This document shows, in pieces, positions 7,919-15,365 of a stretch of DNA of 64,000 nucleotides. Both the position numbers and the translations under genes were made by a program. How positions within the stretch are numbered: position 1 is the first letter of the stretch; every line of letters starts with the position of its first letter. Source of the stretch: BP-133 sp040756995 (lineage in GTDB: Bacteria; Actinomycetota; Acidimicrobiia; IMCC26256; BP-133); assembly GCA_040756995.1 (NCBI GenBank), contig JBFLYK010000003.1:186001-250000 (forward strand), given 5' to 3'. The notes beneath the pieces are model-generated. The model had not been told where the DNA came from and ran no database searches. It worked only from the letters and a program-made list of their open reading frames with translations.

Positions 7919-8767
7919 TCATGCAGTCGCCGCCTGGTAGAGGCCGGGCACCTGGGTGCCTTCGGCGAAGTGGTAGGTCTCCGCCTCGGAAGGGTATCGG
8001 CCCGACCGCACGTCATCGGCGAATTGCGCCACGGCGGCGGTGGCGTCGCCCCGCAGGTCGGCGTAGCGGCGCACGAACTTGGGCGCCCGTCCGCCGTTCA
8101 GGCCCAGCAGGTCGTGGAACACGAGCACCTGGCCGTCGCAGTTGGCGCCGGCGCCGATCCCGATGGTCGGGACGGGCACCGCCTCGGTGACCATCGTCGC
8201 CACGGCGTCGGGCACGCACTCCAGCACGATGGAGAAACAGCCGGCCTCGGCCAGGGCGACGGCGTCGTCGAGCAGCGCCCGGGCGGCGTCGAACTCCTTG
8301 GCCTGGACCTTGAAGCCGCCCAGCATGTGGACGGACTGCGGCGTGAGGCCCAGGTGCCCCATCACCGGGATCTCGGCGTCGAGGATGGCGCCGATAGCCT
8401 CGAGGCGCTTCCGGCCGCCCTCGAGCTTGACCGCCGAGGCACCGGCCCGGAGCAGCCGAGCGGCGTTGCGGACGGTCTCCTCCCGGGAGACGTGGTAGCT
8501 CATCCACGGCATGTCGGCCACGACCATCGCCTTCGGCTTGGCCCGGGCCACCGCCGCGGTGTGGTGGGCCATGTCGTCGATCGTGACCGAGAGGGTGTCC
8601 TCGTAGCCGAGGACGACCATGGCCACACTGTCGCCGACGAGGATGATGTCGGCCCCGGCGTCGTCGACGATCCGGGCCGACGGGGTGTCGTAGGCGGTGA
8701 CCATGACCAGCGGCGTGCCATCACCCTTGCGGGCCCGGATGGCGGGAGCGGCGAGAGAAGCGCTCAT
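7919..8767 (-). CDS. panB: 3-methyl-2-oxobutanoate hydroxymethyltransferase
   Basis: The protein has 282 residues. PanB makes ketopantoate from 2-oxoisovalerate and methylene-tetrahydrofolate, the first committed step to pantothenate and CoA. Family signatures are complete: VTAYDTPSARIVDDAGAD, the metal-site GDSVAMVVLGYEDT, VVADMPWMSY, VKLEGG, and PVMGHLGLTPQSVH; the C-terminal region contains FHDLLGLN. It acts in the cytoplasm as a decameric metal enzyme. panC and panD are not nearby. The ATG at 8767 gives a normal N-terminus. Confidence 0.96.
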   Translation of the reverse strand: MSASLAAPAIRARKGDGTPLVMVTAYDTPSARIVDDAGADIILVGDSVAMVVLGYEDTLSVTIDDMAHHTAAVARAKPKAMVVADMPWMSYHVSREETVRNAARLLRAGASAVKLEGGRKRLEAIGAILDAEIPVMGHLGLTPQSVHMLGGFKVQAKEFDAARALLDDAVALAEAGCFSIVLECVPDAVATMVTEAVPVPTIGIGAGANCDGQVLVFHDLLGLNGGRAPKFVRRYADLRGDATAAVAQFADDVRSGRYPSEAETYHFAEGTQVPGLYQAATA

Positions 8768-8855
8768 GAGGGCTCAACCTCCGCACGTCCGGGGCACGGG
8801 CGGCTCCCGGCGGCACCCGTGAGTGTACCGGCGCGACGGCGATAATCTCCGACTC

Positions 8856-9026
8856 GTGGAGCGAGCCTGCGAGAACTGCGGCACCCCCGACGACGAGCTT
8901 CTGCAGGTGCGGCGGGTCTACATGGACCCCGACCACCCCGGGGAGATCAAGAGCACCGAGGAGACACCGGAGCTGTGGTGCATCTCCTGCACCACGCAGT
9001 ACCCGCACCTCACCGAGGAGGGCTAG
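8856..9026 (+). CDS. Small zinc-ribbon-like protein
   Basis: The protein has 56 residues. Two CxxC knuckles (CENCG near residue 5 and CISC near residue 44) are spaced as in a treble-clef or zinc-ribbon fold. I do not recognise a named family. The GTG at 8856 is favoured: TAATCT at 8843-8848 fits an actinobacterial -10 and ends 7 bases before the GTG, so the message may be leaderless. A longer frame from GTG 8823 would include that promoter. It stands alone between divergent panB and a convergent DUF5318 gene. Confidence 0.65.
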   Translation: MERACENCGTPDDELLQVRRVYMDPDHPGEIKSTEETPELWCISCTTQYPHLTEEG

Positions 9027-9044
9027 CGCCCAGGCGCTCGGCCC

Positions 9045-9410
9045 TCAGCCGGCGTGGCGCCTCCCGAGGAGGTAGCTGCGGGTGAGATGGTTCCAGTTGC
9101 ACTCCGTGCAGACCTCGACCACGTAACAGGCGAACTCGTCGTAGTTCTGGCCCAGCCGGTCGAGTTCATCCTGATTGGTGATGCAGCGGCCGTTGGCCGC
9201 CTTCAGCGAGTCGCCGTAGACGTAGGACACCAGCCGCAGGTTGGTCTTCTCGCAGATCGGACACTCCTGCGTGGTCGCCTCACCCAGGTGGCGGGCGGCC
9301 CGGACCAACTCGGGGTGGGCGTCGCACACCTCGGCCCGGCCGATCTTCCCCAGGCGCCACTCGCGCAGCACCGCTCGGCGGGCGAGGCGGTAGTCGATGG
9401 CGCGGCGCAT
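9045..9410 (-). CDS. DUF5318 family protein
   Basis: The protein has 121 residues. The N-terminal pattern IDYRLARRAVLREWRLGKIG followed by EVCDAHPELVRAARHLGE is typical of DUF5318, an actinobacterial family of unknown function. Two CxxC pairs (CPIC and CTEC) suggest a bound zinc. Length agrees with the family. It is convergent with the small zinc-ribbon gene, only 18 bases away, and divergent from padR. Confidence 0.8.
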   Translation of the reverse strand: MRRAIDYRLARRAVLREWRLGKIGRAEVCDAHPELVRAARHLGEATTQECPICEKTNLRLVSYVYGDSLKAANGRCITNQDELDRLGQNYDEFACYVVEVCTECNWNHLTRSYLLGRRHAG

Positions 9411-9515
9411 CGAATCGAGTGTACCGAGCCGGGGGCGGGCGCGAATTGGGCCCTGTCCCTTTGTAACCGGATCGCGGTGTTTGACTTCCAGACCGCTCCA
9501 TGTAACGCTCCGCCG

Positions 9516-9534
9516 ATATATCGAGTCGATATAT
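9516..9534. promoter_or_regulatory. 19-bp palindrome, probable PadR operator
   Basis: ATATATCGA, one central G and TCGATATAT make a perfect 19-bp inverted repeat, strikingly AT-rich in this GC-rich sequence. It lies 39 bases before the padR start. PadR regulators bind such palindromes over their own promoters, so autoregulation and control of the coupled ino1 gene are likely. Confidence 0.65.
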
Positions 9535-9573
9535 TCGATGCGTCGGCACCCCCAACGATCCGGAAACTGACAG

Positions 9574-10236
9574 ATGCTGGAACTGGCGATCCTGGGGCTC
9601 CTGAAGGAGCTCCCCCTCCACGGCTATGAGCTCAAGAAGCGGCTCAACGACACGCTCGGCCACGTCTGGGGCGTGTCCTACGGCTCGCTCTATCCCGCTC
9701 TGGCGCGGCTGGAGCGGATGGGCGCCATCGAGGTCGTCGACCCGCCGGCCGTCGCTCCGCCCGGATCGATCCCGATCCCGGCCACCGGGTCGATCGCCGG
9801 CGAGGCGGCCGCCGCCCGGCTGCGCCGCCCGCTCCGGCGTTCCGGCCGCACCCGCAAGGCCTACCGCATCGCCGCCGCCGGCCAGGCCCTGTTCAACGAG
9901 CTGCTGCGGGCCGACCCGGCCCCCGGCACCGACGAGAACCGGGCCTTCGCCCTCAAGCTCGCCTTCTGCCGCCACCTCGAACCGCCGGCCCGGCTGGAGA
10001 TCCTGCAGCGCCGGCGCGACCAGCTGGCCGAGAAACTCGCCCGTGGCCGCCAGGCGCTGGCCGCTGCCGCCCGGGCGAGTCGGGGTCCCGGACCCGACCG
10101 TTACACCCGTGCCCTCATCGAGCACGAGACCACGACCGCCGAGCGCGACCTCGAGTGGGTCGAATCGCTCATCGCCGCCGAGCGCGGCGCCATCGATGCT
10201 GGAGACAGCATGACCCTGCAAGGGAGGACAACGTGA
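9574..10236 (+). CDS. PadR-family transcriptional regulator
   Basis: The protein has 220 residues. The N-terminal winged helix is of PadR type (ELAILGLLKELPLHGYELKK, then SYGSLYPALARLERMGAIE). The wing is enlarged by a Pro/Ala-rich insert at about residues 55-85, and a C-terminal dimerisation domain rich in Arg and Glu follows. Its stop overlaps the ino1 start (GTGA at 10233-10236), so the two are translationally coupled. Pairing of this regulator with ino1 is conserved in actinobacteria, including mycobacteria, and suggests control of inositol supply. Confidence 0.88.
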   Translation: MLELAILGLLKELPLHGYELKKRLNDTLGHVWGVSYGSLYPALARLERMGAIEVVDPPAVAPPGSIPIPATGSIAGEAAAARLRRPLRRSGRTRKAYRIAAAGQALFNELLRADPAPGTDENRAFALKLAFCRHLEPPARLEILQRRRDQLAEKLARGRQALAAAARASRGPGPDRYTRALIEHETTTAERDLEWVESLIAAERGAIDAGDSMTLQGRTT

Positions 10237-11345
10237 GCCGAAGGATCCGCGTCGCCATCGCCGGCGTCGGGAACTGCGCCAGCAGCCTCGTCCAAGGCAT
10301 CGAGTACTACCGCGACGCCCACCCCGGCGACACCGTCCCCGGCCTCATGCACGTGGAGCTGGGCGGCTACCACGTGCGGGATGTGGAGTTCGTCTGCGCC
10401 TTCGACGTCGACAACGCCAAGGTCGGCGAAGACCTCGGCAAGGCCATCTTCCGGGGCCAGAACAACACGATCCGCTTCGCCGAGGTGCCCAACCTGGGGA
10501 TCGAGGTCCTCCGGGGCCCGACGTTCGACGGCTGGGGCGCCTACTACAAGAAGACCTGCGAGGAGTCGCCGGCGCCGCCGGTCGACGTCGCCGAGGCGCT
10601 GCGCAAGAGCCAGGCCGACGTGCTCGTCTCCTACCTGCCGGTCGGCTCCGAAGAGGCCCAGCGGCACTACGCCCAGGCCTGCCTCGACGCCGGCGTGGCC
10701 TTCATCAACTGCATCCCGGTCTTCATCGCCTCCGACCCGGCGTGGGCCAAGAAGTTCACCGACGCCGGCGTCCCGATCATCGGCGACGACATCAAGAGCC
10801 AGGTGGGCGCCACGATCGTCCACCGGATCCTGGCCCGCCTGTTCGAGGACCGGGGCATGGTGCTCGACCGCACCTACCAGCTCAACGTCGGCGGCAACAT
10901 GGACTTCAAGAACATGCTGGAGCGGGAGCGGCTGGAGTCGAAGAAGATCTCCAAGACCCAGGCCGTGACATCCCAGCTGGAGAACGGCATCGAGGCCGAC
11001 GACGTGCACATCGGCCCGTCCGACCACGTGGCCTGGCTGCAGGACCGCAAGTGGGCCTACATCCGCCTCGAGGGCCGCAACTTCGGCGACGTCCCGCTGA
11101 ACCTGGAGATGAAACTCGAGGTCTGGGACTCGCCCAACTCGGCCGGCGTCGTCATCGACGCCCTGCGCTGCGCCAAGCTGGCCCTCGACCGCGGCATCGG
11201 CGGGCCGCTGCTGGCCCCGTCCGCCTACTTCATGAAGTCGCCGCCGGTCCAGTACACCGACGCCGAGGCCCACGCCGCCGTGGAGGCCTTCGCCGCCGGC
11301 ACCGAGATCGCCCTCGACGATCCGGTGGCGGCCACCGCTCCGTAG
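10233..11345 (+). CDS. ino1: Inositol-3-phosphate synthase
   Basis: The protein has 370 residues from GTG 10233, preceded by AGGGAGG. It makes L-myo-inositol-1-phosphate from glucose-6-phosphate with NAD, feeding inositol lipids and, in many actinobacteria, mycothiol. The NAD site VAIAGVGNCASSLVQGIEYY is at the start; SYLPVGSEEAQRHYAQACLD, the catalytic-core stretch GDDIKSQVGATIVHR and the lysine-rich LNVGGNMDFKNM follow. The length fits the short prokaryotic form. It is coupled to padR upstream and followed by a long inverted repeat. Confidence 0.95.
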   Translation: MSRRIRVAIAGVGNCASSLVQGIEYYRDAHPGDTVPGLMHVELGGYHVRDVEFVCAFDVDNAKVGEDLGKAIFRGQNNTIRFAEVPNLGIEVLRGPTFDGWGAYYKKTCEESPAPPVDVAEALRKSQADVLVSYLPVGSEEAQRHYAQACLDAGVAFINCIPVFIASDPAWAKKFTDAGVPIIGDDIKSQVGATIVHRILARLFEDRGMVLDRTYQLNVGGNMDFKNMLERERLESKKISKTQAVTSQLENGIEADDVHIGPSDHVAWLQDRKWAYIRLEGRNFGDVPLNLEMKLEVWDSPNSAGVVIDALRCAKLALDRGIGGPLLAPSAYFMKSPPVQYTDAEAHAAVEAFAAGTEIALDDPVAATAP

Positions 11346-11363
11346 AAGGAACGCAGCGTCACT

Positions 11364-11432
11364 CGAGCATCTCAGAGACTGCGGGCCGAAAGGTGGTTGT
11401 TGGGCCGGCCCAGCGGGTCTCTGAGATGCTCG
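11364..11432. repeat. Long inverted repeat after ino1
   Basis: CGAGCATCTCAGAGAC at 11364-11379 pairs perfectly with 11417-11432 (16 bp), and GGGCCG/CGGCCC extends the stem inward. The loop is about 17 bases. It lies between the ino1 stop and the next gene. No T tract follows, so it may be a Rho-assisted terminator, an mRNA stabiliser or an attenuator for the selenoprotein unit. Confidence 0.7.
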
Positions 11433-11453
11433 ATTACGTCTACCCTCGGGGAG

Positions 11454-12884
11454 ATGGGCACCCCGCTCCCCGAGGGGATCGTCGCCGTCGTCAAGGCCGA
11501 CTGCCCCACCTGCCGGCTCGTCGCTCCGGTGCTGGCCGAGGTGCGGGCCGCCGGTGTGGCGCTGACCGTCTTCACGCAGGACGACCCGACCTTCCCGGCC
11601 GGCCTCGACCCCGTCGACGACACCGGGCTCGACGTCTCGGTGGCCCTCGACCTCGACACCGTGCCCACGCTGATCAGGGTCGAAGGCGGCACCGAGGTCG
11701 AGCGGATCGTCGGCTGGTCCCGTCCCGAGTGGCAGAAGTTCACCGGCATCGAGCCGCTGGGGGACGGGCTGCCGGAGCACCGCCCGGGCTGTGGCTCCCT
11801 GACCGTCGACCCGGCGGTGATGGAGCGGCTGGCGGCCCGGGACAGCGGGCTGCGCTCCCGCCGCCTGGAGCTGGCCCGGCTGGAGGACGAGGCCGAGGCG
11901 TTCTTCGAGCGGGGCTGGACGGACGGCCTGCCGGTGGTTCCGCCGACGCCGGCCCGGGTGCTGCGCATGCTGGAGGGCACGACCCGCGCTCCCGACGAGG
12001 TCGTCGCCGCCGTGGGGCCGGACTTCGCCGACTGCACGGTGGAGAAGGCGGCGGTCAACGCCGTGATGGCCGGCTGCCGGCCGGAGTACTTCCCCGTCGT
12101 GCTGGCGGCGCTGGAGGCGGCCTGCACCGACGAGTTCAACATGCACGGCCTGCTGTGCACGACGTGGTTCACCGGCCCGGTGATCATCGTCAACGGGCCG
12201 ATCGCCGCCGAGATCGGCATGAACTCCGGCGTCAACGCCCTCGGCCAGGGCAACCGGGCCAACGCCACCATCGGCCGGGCACTGCAGCTCATCGTCCGCA
12301 ACGTCGGCGGCGGCCGGCCGGGTGAGATCGACCGGGCCACCCTCGGCGGGCCGGGCAAGTACACCTTCTGCTTCGCCGAGGACGAGGCCGGCTCGCCGTG
12401 GGAGCCGCTGTCGGTGGAGCGGGGCTTCCCCGAGGGCACATCGACCGTGACGCTGTTCGCCGGCTACGGCCCGAACGGTCTGTGCGACCAGAAGTCCCGG
12501 GACCCCGAGTCGCTGGCCCGGTCGATGGCCTGGGCCCTCGACGCCGTGTGGCACCCCAAGCTGGCCCTGATGGCCGACGCCGTGCTCGTGGTGTCGCCGG
12601 AGCACGGCCGGGTCTTCCGGGAGGCGGGCTGGTCGAAGGCCCGGCTCCGGTCGCGGCTCATCGAGCTATTGACCAAGCCCGGGGCGGAGATCGTGGCCGG
12701 TGCCGGCGGCTGCGCCGAAGGCATGCCCGAGCACCTGGCCGGTGCCGACATCCCCAAGTTCGTCCCCGAGGGGCTGCTGATCGTCCACGCCGGTGGCAGC
12801 GCCGGCCTGTTCTCGGCCGTCATCGGTGGCTGGGTCCGGGGCTCGATCGGCAGCGTGCCTGTGACCCGGGAGGTCAAGCGATGA
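11454..12884 (+). CDS. Thioredoxin-fold protein, partner of the UGSC selenoprotein
   Basis: The protein has 476 residues from ATG 11454; TACCCT at 11441-11446 fits a -10 seven bases before it. Residues 1-100 look like a thioredoxin-fold domain with a CPTC redox motif (ADCPTCRLV). A long domain of unknown function follows, with conserved stretches FFERGWTDGLPVVPPTP, EKAAVNAVMAGCRPEYFPVV, NSGVNALGQGNRANATIGR and GGPGKYTFCFAED. As I know it, this domain tends to occur next to or fused with UGSC-motif proteins. The stop overlaps the start of the selenoprotein gene (ATGA at 12881-12884), so the two are probably made together and may form a redox complex. Reaction is unknown. Confidence 0.7.
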   Translation: MGTPLPEGIVAVVKADCPTCRLVAPVLAEVRAAGVALTVFTQDDPTFPAGLDPVDDTGLDVSVALDLDTVPTLIRVEGGTEVERIVGWSRPEWQKFTGIEPLGDGLPEHRPGCGSLTVDPAVMERLAARDSGLRSRRLELARLEDEAEAFFERGWTDGLPVVPPTPARVLRMLEGTTRAPDEVVAAVGPDFADCTVEKAAVNAVMAGCRPEYFPVVLAALEAACTDEFNMHGLLCTTWFTGPVIIVNGPIAAEIGMNSGVNALGQGNRANATIGRALQLIVRNVGGGRPGEIDRATLGGPGKYTFCFAEDEAGSPWEPLSVERGFPEGTSTVTLFAGYGPNGLCDQKSRDPESLARSMAWALDAVWHPKLALMADAVLVVSPEHGRVFREAGWSKARLRSRLIELLTKPGAEIVAGAGGCAEGMPEHLAGADIPKFVPEGLLIVHAGGSAGLFSAVIGGWVRGSIGSVPVTREVKR

Positions 12885-13420
12885 ACACGACCGTCGACGC
12901 CGACGTGCGGGTCTACCTCGACCCCACCAGCGAGCGGACGCCGATCACCCGCACGCTGGCCGAGCGGCCGGACAGCCTAGAGGGGAAGGTTGTCGGCCTG
13001 CTCGACATCATCAAGCCCCGGGGCGACGTGTTCCTCGACCGGCTCGAGACGCTGCTCGCCGAGCGGGGCCTGCGGACGATGCGCTTCAGCAAGCCCACCT
13101 TCACCAAGGTGGCGCCCGTCGACCTCCGCCACGAGATCTCCATCAAGTGCGACGTGGTGGTGGAGGCGCTGGCCGATTGAGGAAGCTGCACGTCGTGCAG
13201 TTTGCATGACGTCATCGATCTCGAGACCCGAGGCGTGCCGGCCGTGGTCGTGGCCTCGTCGGAGTTCGTGGAGGCGGCGGAATCCCAGGCCCGGGCCCTC
13301 GGCCTCGACGCCCGCCGGGTGTTCGTGCCGCACCCCATCCAGGACCGCACGGACGACGAGATGCGGGCCCTGGCCGACGCCGCCCTGGAAGACATTCTCA
13401 CCGCACTGAGGAAGTCTTGA
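12881..13420 (+). CDS. UGSC-family selenoprotein (Sec at residue 100)
   Basis: Read through the in-frame TGA at 13178-13180, the protein has 179 residues, with U100-G-S-C103-T-S-C106 at the junction. Both sides are clearly coding: upstream, KVVGLLDIIKPRGDVFLDRL and EISIKCDVVVEALAD; downstream, VIDLETRGVPAVVVASSEF, then RALGLDARRVFVPHPIQDRT. The join gives the known UGSC motif of a family named UGSC (seleno)protein. A hairpin with SECIS geometry follows the TGA (13186-13200). Function is unproven; a selenol next to two cysteines points to redox or nucleophilic chemistry. It overlaps the thioredoxin-fold gene by ATGA. Selenocysteine synthesis genes are not in the window. Confidence 0.85.
13178..13200 (+). 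promoter_or_regulatory. Selenocysteine codon with bacterial SECIS hairpin
   Basis: TGA at 13178-13180 is followed after exactly 11 bases by the loop GTC (13192-13194) of a perfect 6-bp stem, CTGCAC/GTGCAG (13186-13191 and 13195-13200). Bacterial SECIS elements need a stem whose apical loop carries G and U about 11 bases after the UGA; this fits. The stem also encodes CTSC, so part of the symmetry could be coding constraint. Confidence 0.75.
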
Positions 13421-13451
13421 CCTGAGAGGCAACTGACCCTTATCCTCGATC

Positions 13452-13465
13452 TTAGGGAGACCTAA
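13452..13465. promoter_or_regulatory. Possible iron-regulator box before bfd
   Basis: TTAGG and CCTAA flank a 4-base centre, 29 bases before the bfd start. The half-sites match those of DtxR/IdeR-type boxes, but the spacing is shorter than the classical 19-bp site. The downstream gene is an iron-storage partner, which supports the reading. Confidence 0.4.
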
Positions 13466-13494
13466 TAGAGCGAGGAACAGGGGGGCGGCAACCC

Positions 13495-13785
13495 ATGTGG
13501 GTCTGCCATTGCAAGGGCGTCACCGACGGTCAGATTCGCTCGGCGATCAGCGCCGGCGCCCGCACAGTGGTTGAGATCGGAGCCCACTGCCGGGCCGGAA
13601 CCGGCTGCGGCGGCTGCCTGCCCGAGGTCTGCCGGCTGCTCGACGACCACCTGACGAGCCTCGCCTACTACGCCGCCCATGGCGGCTCACGCCGCCTGGA
13701 TCGGGGGGATACCCCCCGGCCCCCGGGCTGCGGCGACTGCCCCCTCGGCGCCGACGACACCGACTCCGAGCTGCTCTCGGCCTAG
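13495..13785 (+). CDS. bfd: Bacterioferritin-associated ferredoxin-like [2Fe-2S] protein
   Basis: The protein has 96 residues. The N-terminal half is a BFD-like [2Fe-2S] domain: VCHCKGVTDGQIRSAI with the CxC pair, and CRAGTGCGGCLPEVCRLL with the CxxC pair. Such proteins reduce ferric iron inside bacterioferritin and release it. The C-terminal 35 residues form an unusual tail ending CGDCPLGADDTDSELLSA, with one more CxxC that could bind metal. A possible iron-regulator box stands upstream, and bfr lies 1.6 kb downstream on the same strand. Confidence 0.85.
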   Translation: MWVCHCKGVTDGQIRSAISAGARTVVEIGAHCRAGTGCGGCLPEVCRLLDDHLTSLAYYAAHGGSRRLDRGDTPRPPGCGDCPLGADDTDSELLSA

Positions 13786-13831
13786 AAAATCCCTGCTCCC
13801 GGCGCCGCCGGCGTCGGTACTCTGGGTGGCG

Positions 13832-14431
13832 GTGGATTCTCCGCCCGTCATCGTCATCGCCCTGACCCTGTCAGCGGCCCTCCTGCTGGTCGAGGTCGCC
13901 CTGCCGACCTTCGGCGTGGCCGGCATCGGCGGCTTCGCCATGCTGTGGGTGGGGCTCGAGGGCGTCTCGCAGCGGGACGAGACCTGGGCCCCGCTGATGC
14001 TCATCGCCGTGGCCGTCTGCCTCTGGGGGGTGCTGCTGGTCCGGAAGACGGCATCGCCGTCGGGTCTGGCCACCGCCGCCGGGCTCTATGCCGTCGGCAC
14101 CGTCGGCTACGGGCTGGTGACGGCCAGCATCGGCGCCATGGTGGTGGGCGCCATGGCCACGGCCGGGCTGTCGGCCGCCTTCCCCGTCCTCCTCCGCCAG
14201 ACCCAGCGCCTCCTCGACCGGCCACCCCAGGTCGGCATGGAGGCGTTCGACGGGCGCCGCGCCACCGTCGTGTCGTGGGACTGGGCGGCGAACCGGGGCA
14301 CCGTCCGTCTCGACGGGTCGCTGTGGAACGCCACCGCCAACGTCCCCGTCCGCGAGGGCGACGAGGTCCTCGTCGTGGGCCACGAGCGGATGGAGCTGCG
14401 GATAATCCCCGCACCGGTCTCCCCCCGGTAG
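13832..14431 (+). CDS. NfeD-family membrane protein
   Basis: The protein has 199 residues from GTG 13832; TACTCT at 13818-13823 fits a -10 eight bases before the start, so the transcript may be leaderless. Four hydrophobic segments (about residues 5-22, 28-45, 52-70 and 80-125) are followed by a soluble C-terminal OB-fold (GRRATVVSWDWAANRGTV through GDEVLVVGHERMELRI). This is the short NfeD form, without the ClpP-like protease domain. NfeD proteins sit with SPFH proteins in membrane microdomains, and the next gene is such a partner. A frame open further upstream overlaps bfd and is not used. Confidence 0.85.
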   Translation: MDSPPVIVIALTLSAALLLVEVALPTFGVAGIGGFAMLWVGLEGVSQRDETWAPLMLIAVAVCLWGVLLVRKTASPSGLATAAGLYAVGTVGYGLVTASIGAMVVGAMATAGLSAAFPVLLRQTQRLLDRPPQVGMEAFDGRRATVVSWDWAANRGTVRLDGSLWNATANVPVREGDEVLVVGHERMELRIIPAPVSPR

Positions 14432-14477
14432 CTACCGTTCGCGCGGAGATCCGCGCCCCCTTCCATAAGGAGCTGCC

Positions 14478-15251
14478 GTGGAGGCCGTTCTGAGCGCCGG
14501 CATCGTCCTGGCCGGGATCGTGATCCTGCTCCTGGCCACTTCGATCAAGATCGTCCAGGAGTACGAGCGGGGGGTGATCTTCCGGCTCGGGCGCTGCGTC
14601 GGGGCCAAAGGGCCGGGGGTGTTCTTCATCATCCCGGTCCTGGACAAGATCACAAAGGTGAACCTGCAGATCATCGCCGCCCCGGTGGCGTCGCAGGCGG
14701 TGATCACGAAGGACAACGTCACGGTGACCGTCGACGCCGTGGCCTATTTCCAGGTGATCGACCCGGCCGCCTCGGTCGTGCGGATCCGGGACTGGTACAC
14801 CGCCAGCCAGCTCGTAGCCCAGACGTCGCTCCGGTCGATCGTCGGCCGGCACGACCTCGACCAGCTGCTCTCGGAGCGGGAGCGGATCGACGCCGAGCTC
14901 CAGATCGCCCTGGACACCACCACCGAGCCCTGGGGGGTGAAGGTCCACCGGGTCGAGATCCGCGACGTCGGCCTGCCCGATCAGATGCAGCGGGCGATGG
15001 CCCGCCAGGCCGAAGCGGAGCGGGACCGGCGGGCCAAGGTCATCGCCGCCGAAGGTGAGCTGCAGGCGTCGGAAAAGCTCGGTCAGGCCGCTGACGTCAT
15101 TGCCAACTCCCCGGGGGCGCTGCAGCTGCGTCAGCTCCAGACGATGGTCGAGATCTCGGCCGAGAGGAACTCGACGATCATCTTCCCGATCCCCGTCGAA
15201 CTGCTCGAGGCTTTCCAGGCCATCAGCAAGACTCGGCCCGGTCCGGCCTGA
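14478..15251 (+). CDS. SPFH/stomatin-like (slipin) protein
   Basis: The protein has 257 residues from GTG 14478, preceded by AAGGAG. One N-terminal membrane helix (GIVLAGIVILLLATS) is followed by a band-7 domain: VQEYERGVIFRLGRCVGAKG, the Pro-containing PVLDKITKVNLQ, and DAVAYFQVIDPAASV. A helical region with AMARQAEAERDRRAKVIAAE ends the domain, as in slipins. These proteins oligomerise at the inner membrane and scaffold proteases or lipid domains. It pairs with the NfeD gene 46 bases upstream, a classical arrangement. Confidence 0.92.
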   Translation: MEAVLSAGIVLAGIVILLLATSIKIVQEYERGVIFRLGRCVGAKGPGVFFIIPVLDKITKVNLQIIAAPVASQAVITKDNVTVTVDAVAYFQVIDPAASVVRIRDWYTASQLVAQTSLRSIVGRHDLDQLLSERERIDAELQIALDTTTEPWGVKVHRVEIRDVGLPDQMQRAMARQAEAERDRRAKVIAAEGELQASEKLGQAADVIANSPGALQLRQLQTMVEISAERNSTIIFPIPVELLEAFQAISKTRPGPA

Positions 15252-15365
15252 TTCAAGTCCACCTAAGCAAAGTTTTCTGGATTTCGTTGGGGAAACTGGA
15301 GTTCACCCTCAGTGGCATCGGCGCGGTTGAATGACGCGCGACGCCAACAACCGGGGGGCACTCCC

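Noticed and set aside
6202..8190. Open forward frame of 662 codons across the rpsF leader, methyltransferase, DUF192 and panB genes
   Set aside because: It runs antisense to three recognised genes and has no family features.
10101..12605. Open reverse frame of over 800 codons across ino1 and the thioredoxin-fold gene
   Set aside because: Shadow of two well-supported forward genes; no motif, signal or ribosome site of its own.
13178..13180. TGA read as an ordinary stop, giving a 99-residue protein and a second small gene from TTG 13202
   Set aside because: Both halves match one family, the junction gives UGSC, and a hairpin of SECIS type follows. The downstream piece has no ribosome site.
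15240..15300. Possible iron box before bfr
   Set aside because: Only one CCTAAG half-site is clear; the opposite half does not match, so I did not list it as a site.
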